From Phyllobacterium sp. 628 (GTDB lineage Bacteria > Pseudomonadota > Alphaproteobacteria > Rhizobiales > Rhizobiaceae): a stretch of 64,000 bases of DNA. The notes beneath the pieces are model-generated. The model saw only the letters and a list, made by a program, of their open reading frames with translations. It was not told where the DNA came from and did no database searches. Position numbers and translations under genes: made by a program. How positions within the stretch are numbered: the stretch's first letter is position 1; the number at the start of each line of letters is the position of its first letter. This document shows positions 9,679 through 18,035 of this stretch, piece after piece. The DNA is taken from positions 1,061,501 through 1,125,500 of the forward strand of contig NZ_CP050301.1 of the NCBI RefSeq assembly GCF_014189505.1. Direction: 5' to 3'.

Positions 9679-10428
9679 ATGTTCGCAGCCATCCAGCCGC
9701 GCCGGCTCTACCGGCAGGTCGCCGATCAGATACGCAAGCTTATCGAAAAAGGTGAGTTTGCCGTGGGCGAACGCTTGCCCGGCGAGCGTGAACTGGCCGA
9801 ACAGCTTGCGGTTTCCCGTCCGACCATCCGTGAGGCGCTCATTGCACTTGAGGTGGAAGGGTTAGTCCATATTCGCATGGGTTCCGGCATCTATGTCACC
9901 CAGCAGCGGCCGCGCCGCGATGCATTTCATCCGGAAGATCTCGAAGGCCCGTTCGAACTGCTGCGTGCCCGTTCACTGATTGAATGCGCCATCGCCGAAG
10001 AGGCGGCAAAAATGATCACGCCGGCCCATACGGCGGCGCTCGACGCGGTGCTGACCAAAATGGCCGGAACATTTCACACCCCGCAGGTTTCCATAGGGCT
10101 GGACCGGGATTTCCACACGACGGTGGCCGGGATCATCGAAAATTCGGCGCTCAACCGTTTTGTCGGCGAAATTTTTGATCAGCGCATGACGCCCTATTTC
10201 GAAAAGCTTGCGAGTTATTTCGAAGGACCGGCCTCATGGCGCGAAGCATTTGAAGAACATTGTGCGATTCGCGATGCCATCGTTGCCGGTGATCCGGTGA
10301 GGGCCAAGGCCGCGATGCAGTTTCACCTGCTGCAGTCACAGGCACGATTTTCCGAAAGTTTCGGTGAGGAGCCGGACGCGGAGAAAGGTCATCCCAAGAG
10401 GGGTGGGCCAAAAAGCAACAGGATCTGA
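9679..10428 (+). CDS. GntR family (FadR/FCD) transcriptional regulator
   Basis: A 249-residue regulator. The N-terminal winged helix (about residues 6-75) shows LYRQVADQIRKLIEKGEF, GERLPGERELAEQLAVSRPTIREAL and VHIRMGSGIYV. The C-terminal FCD domain shows the metal/ligand-binding His pattern (DRDFHTTVAGIIENSAL, EEHCAIRDAIVAGD, AKAAMQFHL). A strong ribosome site (GGGGGAGGTTCC) precedes the ATG. It lies 23 bp upstream of a TRAP transporter operon. FCD regulators typically respond to sugar acids or organic acids, so it probably controls that operon in response to its substrate. Confidence 0.9.
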   Translation: MFAAIQPRRLYRQVADQIRKLIEKGEFAVGERLPGERELAEQLAVSRPTIREALIALEVEGLVHIRMGSGIYVTQQRPRRDAFHPEDLEGPFELLRARSLIECAIAEEAAKMITPAHTAALDAVLTKMAGTFHTPQVSIGLDRDFHTTVAGIIENSALNRFVGEIFDQRMTPYFEKLASYFEGPASWREAFEEHCAIRDAIVAGDPVRAKAAMQFHLLQSQARFSESFGEEPDAEKGHPKRGGPKSNRI

Positions 10429-10451
10429 TTTCAATCTGGGAGGAGAAAGAC

Positions 10452-11426
10452 ATGAAGATCAAATTGACAGCCATTCTGGGTGCCGTGGCGGCGCTCGCGC
10501 TGTCTGCCGCTGCAGCGCAGGCGCAGACCGTCCTCAAATGGGCGCATGTATACGAAACATCCGAACCATTCCACACGGAGTCTGTTTGGGCTGCCGAGGA
10601 AATCGGCAAACGCACCAGCGGGCGTTACAAGGTCGACGTTTTCCCGGCCTCGCAGCTGGGCAAGGAAGCCGACATCAATCAGGGTCTCAAGCTCGGTACG
10701 GTCGATATCATCATTTCCGGATCGAGCTTTGCCGCCCGTGACTACAAGCCGATTGGCGTGACTTATTTCCCCTACATTTTCCGCAATCCGGAACACCTGA
10801 TCGCCTATACAAAGAGCGATATCTTCAAGCGCCTGGCCAAGGGCTATGAAGACAAGACGGGCAATCATATTGCAGCCGTCAGCTATTACGGCACCCGCCA
10901 CACCACATCCAACAAGCCGATTGCCAAGTGCTCGGATATGCAGGGTCTGAAAATCCGCGTGCCGGATGTTCCGGCCTATCTTGCCATGCCGCGTGCTTGC
11001 GGTGCCAACACCACGCCGATTGCGTTTGCCGAGGTCTATCTTGCCCTGCAGAACGGCACCGTAGAGGCGCAGGAAAATCCGCTGACCACCATTGAAGCCA
11101 AGAAGTTCTTCGAAGTGCAGAAGAACATCATTCTCACCGGCCATATCGTTGATCACCTCAACACGGTTATCTCCAAGTCCCGCTGGGCCAGCCTGTCCGA
11201 TGAAGACAAAAAGATTTTTGGCGACGTGATGCAGGAGGCTGCCAAGCGGACAACCAAGATCATCGAAGACAAGGAAAAGCAGCTTGTTGCCAGCTTCAAG
11301 GAGCGTGGCATCAATGTTGCGGAAATCGACAAGGCCGACTTTGAGAAGAATGTCATGGAAAAGGTGAAGTTCGAGGACTTCGGTTACGAAAAGTCCGACT
11401 GGGAAGCCATTCGCGCCATCCAATAA
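10452..11426 (+). CDS. dctP: TRAP transporter substrate-binding protein, DctP family
   Basis: A 324-residue periplasmic protein with a clear Sec signal peptide ending AAAAQAQT. The segments GKRTSGRYKVDVFPASQLG, IKIRVPDV-like (LKIRVPDVPAYLAMPRACGANTTPIAF) and VEAQENPLTTI are hallmarks of DctP binders; the Arg in IRVP normally holds the substrate carboxylate. It hands the substrate to the DctQM membrane complex. GAGGAGAAAGAC precedes the start. The associated regulator and idonate dehydrogenase point to an aldonate or sugar-acid ligand, which is inferred. Confidence 0.92.
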   Translation: MKIKLTAILGAVAALALSAAAAQAQTVLKWAHVYETSEPFHTESVWAAEEIGKRTSGRYKVDVFPASQLGKEADINQGLKLGTVDIIISGSSFAARDYKPIGVTYFPYIFRNPEHLIAYTKSDIFKRLAKGYEDKTGNHIAAVSYYGTRHTTSNKPIAKCSDMQGLKIRVPDVPAYLAMPRACGANTTPIAFAEVYLALQNGTVEAQENPLTTIEAKKFFEVQKNIILTGHIVDHLNTVISKSRWASLSDEDKKIFGDVMQEAAKRTTKIIEDKEKQLVASFKERGINVAEIDKADFEKNVMEKVKFEDFGYEKSDWEAIRAIQ

Positions 11427-11493
11427 CCTGACCGGTGGCCGGACTGCCGCAGTGCAAGCCGGCCATCTCCGCTTTTCAAAACGGAGAGATTTC

Positions 11494-12066
11494 ATGACAA
11501 AAGACATTCATACCCCGGTCACCGCTGAGGAACTTGCGCATTCCTTCGAGGATGCGGCGCCGGTCGCCGATATTTCCGATTACGCAGTTGAAGACTGGCT
11601 GACGCTCATTGTCTTCTGGCTGATGACAGGTTGCGTGTTTCTGCAGTTTTTCACCCGCTATGTGCTCAACAACAGTTATGCCTGGACCGAGGAAATCGCC
11701 ATTAATTGCCTCATCGGCGTGGTCTTCCTTGGGTCTGTCATGTGCGTGCGGGTCTCGCGCCACATTCAGGTGGATGTGCTCTATCACTATATCCCGGCGC
11801 GTTTTGCCCGGGCGCTCGCCATCTTCGTCGATCTGGTGCGCATAGGCTTTCTTGTCTACGCCTGCTGGTTGTTCTGGCGCTACGTGGAAATCGTCGCCGA
11901 CGAGCAGATGGTCACTGTCGATCTGCCGCGCAACATCGTTTTCTATTCGGTCCTGCTCGCCTTCGTCCTGATGCTCATTCGCGCCGTTCAGGTTTTCATC
12001 AGCAATATGCGCCGTGGCTATTCCGTTCTGGAACGTCCCGAAGAATTTCAGAAGGCGGAGGATTAA
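11494..12066 (+). CDS. dctQ: TRAP transporter small permease, DctQ family
   Basis: A 190-residue protein with about four membrane helices after a hydrophilic N-tail of about 30 residues. FFTRYVLNNSYAWTEEIA is the DctQ signature between helices 1 and 2. It forms the membrane complex with DctM. The ATG at 11494 follows AACGGAGAGATTTC; an upstream TTG-type extension has no support. It is three bases from dctM. Confidence 0.9.
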   Translation: MTKDIHTPVTAEELAHSFEDAAPVADISDYAVEDWLTLIVFWLMTGCVFLQFFTRYVLNNSYAWTEEIAINCLIGVVFLGSVMCVRVSRHIQVDVLYHYIPARFARALAIFVDLVRIGFLVYACWLFWRYVEIVADEQMVTVDLPRNIVFYSVLLAFVLMLIRAVQVFISNMRRGYSVLERPEEFQKAED

Positions 12067-12069
12067 TCC

Positions 12070-13476
12070 ATGCTGCTTCTCGTAGGCTCTTTTCTTGTTC
12101 TCATGGTCGTCGGTGTGCCCGTCGCCATTTCCATGGCCGTGGCATCGGTGCTTTATCTGGTTCTCTATGGTGTTGCTCCTGATATCATTGTCGCGCAGCG
12201 CATGATCGCCGGTGTGGAAAGCTTTCCGCTCCTCGCCGTTCCGTTTTTCATTCTCGCCGGAAATCTGATGAATTCCGCCGGCGTTACTGGCCGCATCTAT
12301 GCCTTCGCCGTCGCGCTTGTCGGCTGGATGAAGGGCGGTCTGGCGCAGGTCAATATCATCGGGTCGGTGATTTTCTCCGGCATGTCCGGCACGGCGCTCG
12401 CCGATGCCGCCGGTATCGGCACCATTGAGATCAAGGCGATGAAAGATCACGGCTATCCGGTGGAAGCCGCCGTTGGCGTTACCGCCGCGTCGGCGACGCT
12501 GGGGCCGATCTTTCCGCCGTCACTGCCCTTCGTCATTTACGGCATGATGGCCAATGTCTCGATCGGCGCGCTGTTCATGGCCGGTATCATGCCGGGCGTT
12601 GTCATGACCGTCCTGATGATGATCACTGTTGCCATCTTCGCCTATGTCTACAAATGGGGTTCCGATGCACCGTTTGAGATGAAGCAGTTGTTTGAGGCAG
12701 GTCTGGAAATCGTCGTGGTGTTTGCCGTGCCGGTGGTCATCTATCTGTTGACGCTAACAGGCCTTTCCATCAACGCCTCTGTCGGCATCGCGCTGCTGCT
12801 GTTGCTCGCCGTCGACTGGTACTTTGACTTTTCCGCCGTCATGGCGCTGATGACGCCGGTCATTCTCATCGGCGGCATGACCATGGGCTGGTTCACCCCA
12901 ACAGAGGCTGCCGTTGCCGCGGTGCTCTGGTCGCTGTTTCTGGGTCTTGTGCGTTACCGCACCATGACGTTGAAAACTCTTGCCAAAGCCAGTTTCGACA
13001 CGATTGAAACCACCGCATCGGTGCTGTTCATTGTTACCGCTGCATCAGTCTTCGCATGGCTGCTCACCGTCAGTCAGGCGGCGCAATTGCTGTCGGGAAC
13101 CATTCTGTCCATCACCGACAACAAATGGGTGTTCCTGATCCTCGTCAACATCCTGATGCTGTTTGTCGGCTGTTTCCTCGACACGATTGCCGCGATCACC
13201 ATTCTGGTGCCGATCCTTCTGCCGCTGGTGCTGAAATTCGACATCGATCCGGTGCATTTCGGTCTGATCATGACGCTGAACCTGATGATCGGCCTGTTGC
13301 ATCCGCCGCTTGGCATGGTGCTGTTTGTGCTTTCGCGTGTCGCCAAACTCTCGGTGGAGCGCACCACCATGGCGATCCTGCCATGGCTCGTTCCGCTGTT
13401 CATCGCCTTGATTGCCATTACGTTCATACCGGCCATTACGCTGTGGCTGCCAACACAACTGGGATTGATAAAATGA
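12070..13476 (+). CDS. dctM: TRAP transporter large permease, DctM family
   Basis: A 468-residue polytopic protein with 12-14 hydrophobic segments, the transport subunit of a Na+-dependent TRAP system. Typical DctM features are PFFILAGNLMNSAG, FSGMSGTALADAAGIG, the ASATLGPIFPPSLPFVIYG stretch, and WFTPTEAAVAAVLW. The ribosome site is GGAGG eight bases before the ATG. The stop overlaps the next start (ATGA), coupling transport to the dehydrogenase. Confidence 0.93.
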   Translation: MLLLVGSFLVLMVVGVPVAISMAVASVLYLVLYGVAPDIIVAQRMIAGVESFPLLAVPFFILAGNLMNSAGVTGRIYAFAVALVGWMKGGLAQVNIIGSVIFSGMSGTALADAAGIGTIEIKAMKDHGYPVEAAVGVTAASATLGPIFPPSLPFVIYGMMANVSIGALFMAGIMPGVVMTVLMMITVAIFAYVYKWGSDAPFEMKQLFEAGLEIVVVFAVPVVIYLLTLTGLSINASVGIALLLLLAVDWYFDFSAVMALMTPVILIGGMTMGWFTPTEAAVAAVLWSLFLGLVRYRTMTLKTLAKASFDTIETTASVLFIVTAASVFAWLLTVSQAAQLLSGTILSITDNKWVFLILVNILMLFVGCFLDTIAAITILVPILLPLVLKFDIDPVHFGLIMTLNLMIGLLHPPLGMVLFVLSRVAKLSVERTTMAILPWLVPLFIALIAITFIPAITLWLPTQLGLIK

Positions 13477-14519
13477 CCAAGCATACCATCGCCGCAACCC
13501 TGTTCGGTGTCGAAGACCTGCGCGTCGTCGATACCGCGCTGTCCGCCCTCAAACCCAACATGGTGCGTATCCGTTTTGGGGCGGGGGGCATCTGCGGCTC
13601 GGATATGCATTATTTCCGCCATGCGCGGACTGGAGATTTCGTCATGACCTCACCGCTCATCCTCGGCCATGAAGTGGCCGGGGAGGTGGAGGAAGTGGGT
13701 ATCGATGTGATCGGCCTTTCCGCCGGAGATCGCGTGGCGGTTAACCCCTCGCGGTGGTGCGGCACGTGTGCCTATTGCCACGAGGGCCGTGCCAATCTGT
13801 GCGAGAATATCTATTTCATGGGCTCCGCCTCGAAGACCCCGCATATGCAGGGCGGCTTTGCCAGTTCCTTCGATGCAACCCCGGCGCAATGCGTCAAGGT
13901 GCCCGCAGATTTCCCGTTTCAGGCGGCTGCACTTGCCGAACCTTTGGCGGTCTGTCTGCATGCGGTGCGCCGCGCCGGTCATGTCAAAGGTCACTCGGCC
14001 ATCATTTTTGGTGCTGGCCCCATTGGCCTTTTGACCCTGCTTGCGCTCAAACACGCCGGGGCTGAGTCCGTCGCCATGGTGGACCTTGCTGCGGCCCCGC
14101 TCAAATTCGCCAAGGAGCTTGGTGCAGACCAAACCTTCGATCTGTCGGATGGCGAGGAAAAACTGGCCAAGCTGGCAATTGCCACGCCGTTCGATATCGG
14201 CTTTGAAATCTCCGGTACTGCCGCCGGTCTGGCCTCGGCTATCCGCACCGTGCGGCGTGGCGGTACGATTGTTCAGGTCGGCAACCTGCCGGGCGGTGCC
14301 ATTCCTGTACCTGCCAATGCGGTCATGGCCAAAGAACTGGACCTTAAAGGCACCTTCCGCTTCGGCGAAGAATTTTACGAAGCGGTGGAATTGATCGTCT
14401 CCGGCCAAATCGACGTGCTGCGGCTGGTGACCGGTGAATACCCGCTTGCCGATGCCCCGCAAGCCTTTGCCGTGGCGCTGGACCGCTCGCGCAGTGTGAA
14501 GGTGATGCTGACGGCTTAG
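13473..14519 (+). CDS. Zinc-dependent alcohol dehydrogenase, L-idonate 5-dehydrogenase-like
   Basis: A 348-residue MDR-family NAD(P)+ dehydrogenase. GGICGSDMHYFRHARTGDF carries the catalytic-zinc Cys; LILGHEVAGEV carries the His-Glu pair. The structural-zinc Cys cluster is WCGTCAYCHEGRANLCEN (about residues 92-109). The Rossmann motif is IIFGAGPIGLLTLLALKHAG. The sequence resembles L-idonate 5-dehydrogenases, which oxidise L-idonate to 5-ketogluconate. The ATG overlaps the dctM stop by four bases. With a GntR regulator and TRAP transporter this is most simply a sugar-acid utilisation operon. Sorbitol/threonine dehydrogenase activity cannot be excluded. Confidence 0.82.
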   Translation: MTKHTIAATLFGVEDLRVVDTALSALKPNMVRIRFGAGGICGSDMHYFRHARTGDFVMTSPLILGHEVAGEVEEVGIDVIGLSAGDRVAVNPSRWCGTCAYCHEGRANLCENIYFMGSASKTPHMQGGFASSFDATPAQCVKVPADFPFQAAALAEPLAVCLHAVRRAGHVKGHSAIIFGAGPIGLLTLLALKHAGAESVAMVDLAAAPLKFAKELGADQTFDLSDGEEKLAKLAIATPFDIGFEISGTAAGLASAIRTVRRGGTIVQVGNLPGGAIPVPANAVMAKELDLKGTFRFGEEFYEAVELIVSGQIDVLRLVTGEYPLADAPQAFAVALDRSRSVKVMLTA

Positions 14520-14543
14520 ATAAAGGCTGCATGGGTAGGGCGC

Positions 14544-14836
14544 GTGGTTCGACAGGCTCATCATGAGGGAGATGGGTGTGTTGCAGGTACATCGTTTATC
14601 TCCACCTTGCGGGGGAGAAAGCGATTTCAGCATCTTAGCCTCTTGGCTAAGTGCTAGAAATCGCAAGAAAGGGGAATTTGTTAAACCGGTTTGCCCCCTC
14701 ACTTGGATTTTCTAAGGATTTAGCGAAGAGGCTAAATCCAAGAAAATCCTTTCTCTCCCTCAAAGGGAGAGATAATCAGCGCCTCGCCTTGCAGCCCATC
14801 CATCTCCCTCATGGTGAGCTTGTCGAACCACGCACG
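14544..14836. repeat. Composite inverted intergenic repeat, copy 1
   Basis: Outer arms are the repeat family GGTTCGACAGGCTCATCATG (from 14547) and its inverted partner CATGGTGAGCTTGTCGAACC (14810-14829), each extended by GATGGG/CCATC and GTTGCAGG/CTTGCAG. Inside are two further palindromes built on CTTAGCC...GGCTAAG (about 14634-14651) and TTGGATTTTCT...AGAAAATCC (14703-14748). The whole 14520-15015 gap holds no gene that I can support. The same family recurs at 18 kb, 34.9 kb and 36.9 kb. Confidence 0.75.
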
Positions 14837-15015
14837 CTAGTCATGCAGTCACATCTAATCTCTGCACCACCTTCAACCACCAACAACATGTTGATACATC
14901 TGCCGCTTGGACTTGGCGGGGAAATCAGCTAACACAACGGCAAAGCAGCGGATTATTAACGATGCCTTGCTATATATATGTCTGATTTTACAGCTGAAAC
15001 CTGACGATCCGGAAA

Positions 15016-15897
15016 ATGAACGTGCCACGAATTTTTTATCCACTGTCCTTCATGTCAAAATGCATGGCATTGTTTGTTCTGGTCGTTGGCATGGCAAGCG
15101 GCTGTACCACAACCTCCGCCTTGCAGCCGGTTGCATCGACGGCGCCAATACCGGTGATCACGGAAAAGTCCGCGTCGATCGTGGTTGATGGTAGCACGGG
15201 TGCGGTCCTGTATCAGGCGAGCGCCGATCTGCCGCGTATTCCGGCATCGCTGACCAAGATGATGACGCTGTATCTGACCTTCGAGGCGCTGGAATCCGGC
15301 CGCCTGACCAAGAACAGCATGATCCCGGTTTCCGCCCATGCGGCTTCGCAGGCGCCAAGCAAACTTGGTTTCAAGCCCGGCCAGTCCATTGATGTTGACA
15401 CCGCCATCAAGGCCATCGTGGTGAAATCCGCCAATGACGTTGCCGTTGCGCTGGCTGAAGCCATTGGCGGCAGCGAGCCGCAATTTGCTGCACTGATGAA
15501 TGCCAAGGCGCGCCAGCTCGGCATGAAGGGCACCAATTTCAACAATGCTTCCGGTCTGCCTGATCCGATGCAGATGACCACAGCCCGCGATATGGCGCTG
15601 CTCGGCATGTCGCTGCGCCGCCACTTCCCCAACCAGTATTATTATTTCGCCCTGCATGAATTCACCTTCAATGGCAAGCTCGTCGAAGGTCACAACCGGG
15701 TTCTGGCCAAGCTCAACGGTGCTGATGGCATCAAGACCGGTTATGTCCGCGCCTCCGGTTTCAACATCGTTACCTCGGTCAATGACAATGGCCGCCAACT
15801 CGTTGCTGTGGTCATGGGCGGCGAAACCGCCAAGGTCCGCGATCAGCAGGTGGTCGATCTCGTGCACAGCTACCTGCCCATGGCTGCCTCCCGCTAA
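15016..15897 (+). CDS. D-alanyl-D-alanine carboxypeptidase (penicillin-binding protein, S11)
   Basis: A 293-residue serine peptidase that trims the terminal D-Ala of peptidoglycan stem peptides. All three penicilloyl motifs are present: SLTK (about residue 76, nucleophile Ser), SAND (about 139) and KTG (about 240). The N-terminus is hydrophobic with GMASGC, so it may be a lipoprotein. The protein lacks the C-terminal amphipathic anchor domain of PBP5/6, being about 100 residues shorter. The ATG at 15016 follows a weak GGAAA; an ATG at 15052 is also possible. Confidence 0.88.
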   Translation: MNVPRIFYPLSFMSKCMALFVLVVGMASGCTTTSALQPVASTAPIPVITEKSASIVVDGSTGAVLYQASADLPRIPASLTKMMTLYLTFEALESGRLTKNSMIPVSAHAASQAPSKLGFKPGQSIDVDTAIKAIVVKSANDVAVALAEAIGGSEPQFAALMNAKARQLGMKGTNFNNASGLPDPMQMTTARDMALLGMSLRRHFPNQYYYFALHEFTFNGKLVEGHNRVLAKLNGADGIKTGYVRASGFNIVTSVNDNGRQLVAVVMGGETAKVRDQQVVDLVHSYLPMAASR

Positions 15898-16013
15898 CAG
15901 AACCTCCCGTCTCCAAGGTCTTGCCTTCCGCCGCGCATACGTTGCATGGTTCGCCTGAATGCGACTCAGAGTTTAGCTGAGTTGCAGTCATCTGATGGGA
16001 GGATGATCGCCCG

Positions 16014-16598
16014 ATGTGGTCCTATGTGCGCAATCTTCGCAGCAAGGCTTTCGCCTGGATAAGCGCCGGTATTGGTGGTTTTGCCGCAGTGGCGGTTGCC
16101 ATTGGTCTGGGTGTTTTTGAAGGTCAGGCTAAAGTCGAAATTCCCGCAATCGCGCCCGGCCAATCGCTTGATGCGGGCAAGTGGCTGATCAAGCCGTTGA
16201 AAGCTTGGTTCACAGACCAGAAGATTTTTATGCTGACGCCGAAGGCTGGTCAAAAGGCGCTTGTGCTTGAGGCCGAACTGATGAACCGCACCGCCCAGTC
16301 TGACAAAGATTATTATGAGGTTTTTCAGCTGCCCCCGGATATCATGGCGAAGGCGGAAAAGCCGATGTTCTTTCTGGCGCGCGATGAATCGGTGATGCCT
16401 TCGCTTCAGCCCGGAATGCCCGAAAGAATGGTCTATGTCTGGATCGTGCCCGCCGATATCGTTCCCAAAGACTCCCTTGATTTCAGCATTGAAGCCGAGA
16501 CGTTCAAACTGCGCAACAATCTGACCGGAGAACCCGGATGGTGGGGCAAATACACCGCCGGTACTGTCAACTTGCCGTTGCAGCCGGGGCAGGGATGA
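16014..16598 (+). CDS. Membrane-anchored protein of unknown function (first of three)
   Basis: A 194-residue protein with one membrane helix (about residues 13-36) and an extracytoplasmic beta-rich domain. The domain has the pattern GQKALVLEAELMNRTAQS, as in DUF4352/TRF2-like beta-sandwich domains. I do not recognise a specific family. GGGAGGATGATCGCCCG precedes the start. Its stop overlaps the next start (ATGA), and the three genes 16014-17766 are evidently one translationally coupled unit. Confidence 0.6.
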   Translation: MWSYVRNLRSKAFAWISAGIGGFAAVAVAIGLGVFEGQAKVEIPAIAPGQSLDAGKWLIKPLKAWFTDQKIFMLTPKAGQKALVLEAELMNRTAQSDKDYYEVFQLPPDIMAKAEKPMFFLARDESVMPSLQPGMPERMVYVWIVPADIVPKDSLDFSIEAETFKLRNNLTGEPGWWGKYTAGTVNLPLQPGQG

Positions 16599-17185
16599 TG
16601 CGCAGGGTCGTCAATATACTGGCGGTGATTGTGTCTGTTGCCTTGCTATACGCCATGCAGCAGACCAAGCCGCATTATGAGGATTTGACCGGGCCTATCG
16701 CGGTCTATGGCAAAATGCATGACAGGGTCCACACGCGCCAGTTTGATGTAACTGTGCAGCGGGTGGATTTCACGCCGGTGCTCACATTCACCCAGTACGG
16801 CCAGAACAAAACGCTCACCACGTCGGGTCTCTGGGCTGTTGTCACGGCCGAACTGGCGGCAACGACAGACACGACCACGGTTCTTGCCGCCACATGGCGC
16901 GGCCCATCCGGATTGCAGTTCAGGAGAAGTGACCGCGTTGGTATGGTGGCCAGCCAGCAGCCTCCGGTGCTGGGGCCGGGGATACCGGCGCAGGTGCGTC
17001 TTGTCTTCGAAATTCCGTCGGATCAGGTCAATGGTGCGACGCTCCTTCTCTCGAAGCAAAGTAGCCCCCGTCTCGACTCCGAAGCCCGTATTGCCATTGA
17101 TGATTACAAGAAATTCAATGACGGCCAGCCACTTACATCAGACAGCTACGATTTGACCAAACCGGTTCTGGTTTCAGGAAATTGA
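16595..17185 (+). CDS. Membrane-anchored protein of unknown function (second of three)
   Basis: A 196-residue protein with one N-terminal membrane segment (VVNILAVIVSVALLYAM) and a periplasmic beta-rich domain (VTVQRVDFTPVL ... GLWAVVTAELAAT ... RLVFEIPSDQV). GGGGCAGGG precedes paired ATG codons at 16595 and 16598. It overlaps both neighbours by 1-4 bases. The order 'signal anchor, YxG/FDVTVQ strand, VVxAEL strand' is shared in outline with the flanking genes, so the three may be distant paralogues; this is inference. Confidence 0.6.
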   Translation: MMRRVVNILAVIVSVALLYAMQQTKPHYEDLTGPIAVYGKMHDRVHTRQFDVTVQRVDFTPVLTFTQYGQNKTLTTSGLWAVVTAELAATTDTTTVLAATWRGPSGLQFRRSDRVGMVASQQPPVLGPGIPAQVRLVFEIPSDQVNGATLLLSKQSSPRLDSEARIAIDDYKKFNDGQPLTSDSYDLTKPVLVSGN

Positions 17186-17766
17186 TGCCGATGACACTTG
17201 TGCCTGAAGACACTGCAGACCTTCCCGAGCGCCGTTGGCGCCGCCGCAGCCTGTGGGCCCTGCTGCTTATTGTCCCTGCGGCGCTGGCCGTCAGGAGTTA
17301 TGACGATATCAAGGAGATGTCCAAATACAACAATCTCCTGCCCATTGACGTTGCCGCCGGTCAGAGCGTGCATTATGGCGGCAGCGACTGGCAGTTCGCC
17401 GAACTGCGCACGGTTACAGAGGGGATAAAACCCAAGTCCCTGCCTGAGAATACGGTCCCCGTGGTGGCGCGGTTTATCGTTGAGATCGGCGATACGGATT
17501 TGAAGAACCTCTGGCTCATGTGCGGTATCCGGCTGGTCGATCCCTCCGGGCGCTCTTGGTCGCCAACCTCGGTGCCAGGCATGCCGCGCCCGGCCGCAGG
17601 CATCGAGACATGCCAATCCACGGCGTTTTCCGAAGTCAGCAGGGGTATGCGCCGCGTGGTTGAGGAAACCTATCTGGTCCCGGCCAATGTGGCTGCTACG
17701 GTGCATGTTGAACTCGGCATGCACAGCGAGCGCCCCCGCTATCTGCGCTTTGCCCGCTTGGAGTGA
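17185..17766 (+). CDS. Membrane-anchored protein of unknown function (third of three)
   Basis: A 193-residue protein with a basic N-terminus (ERRWRRRS), one membrane helix (LWALLLIVPAALAV) and a periplasmic domain (WQFAELRTVTEG, VVARFIVEIGD, LWLMCGIRLVDPSGRSW). The ATG at 17185 overlaps the previous stop by one base and has CAGGAA upstream. The convergent gene at 18035-19342 also encodes a membrane protein with no assigned role. I find no motif that gives a biochemical function. Confidence 0.6.
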   Translation: MPMTLVPEDTADLPERRWRRRSLWALLLIVPAALAVRSYDDIKEMSKYNNLLPIDVAAGQSVHYGGSDWQFAELRTVTEGIKPKSLPENTVPVVARFIVEIGDTDLKNLWLMCGIRLVDPSGRSWSPTSVPGMPRPAAGIETCQSTAFSEVSRGMRRVVEETYLVPANVAATVHVELGMHSERPRYLRFARLE

Positions 17767-17796
17767 GGTAGGTCTGATCTATTTGCAGAATGTGAC

Positions 17797-18035
17797 TCCC
17801 ACCCTCCCACCTGTGGGGAGGGTCGCTGCGCAGCAGCGGGGAGGGGTATTTTCCTAGCAGCCCGCTTTTATCAAAGGATTGATCTCCTACATCCCACTTG
17901 GCCCCCCCACCCCGGACCCGCTGGTCCGACCCTCCCCCACGTTGGGGGAGGGTGGGAGGTGCCTTCTGAGCATTCCTGCAATCCTCCCTCTCCCTCATGG
18001 TGAGCTTGTCGAACCACCCACAACGGTTTTGCAAT
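17797..18035. repeat. GC-rich palindromic repeats plus inverted-repeat family, copy 2
   Basis: From 17797 to about 17960 there are CCCTCCCC/GGGGAGGG palindromes: CCCACCTGTGGGGAGGGTCG, CGGACCCGCTGGTCCG, and CCTCCCCCAC...GGGGGAGGGTGGGAGG. A similar set occurs at 31.48-31.62 kb. From 17990 there is a single arm of the CATGGTGAGCTTGTCGAACC family, without its partner. No gene lies in this gap. Confidence 0.7.

Noticed and set aside
11476..12450. 324-codon minus-strand frame opposite dctQ/dctM
   Set aside because: It lies completely within two certain genes on the other strand and has a His/Asp/Glu-rich shadow composition.
13650..14702. 350-codon minus-strand frame opposite the dehydrogenase
   Set aside because: Antisense shadow of the MDR enzyme; no family pattern.
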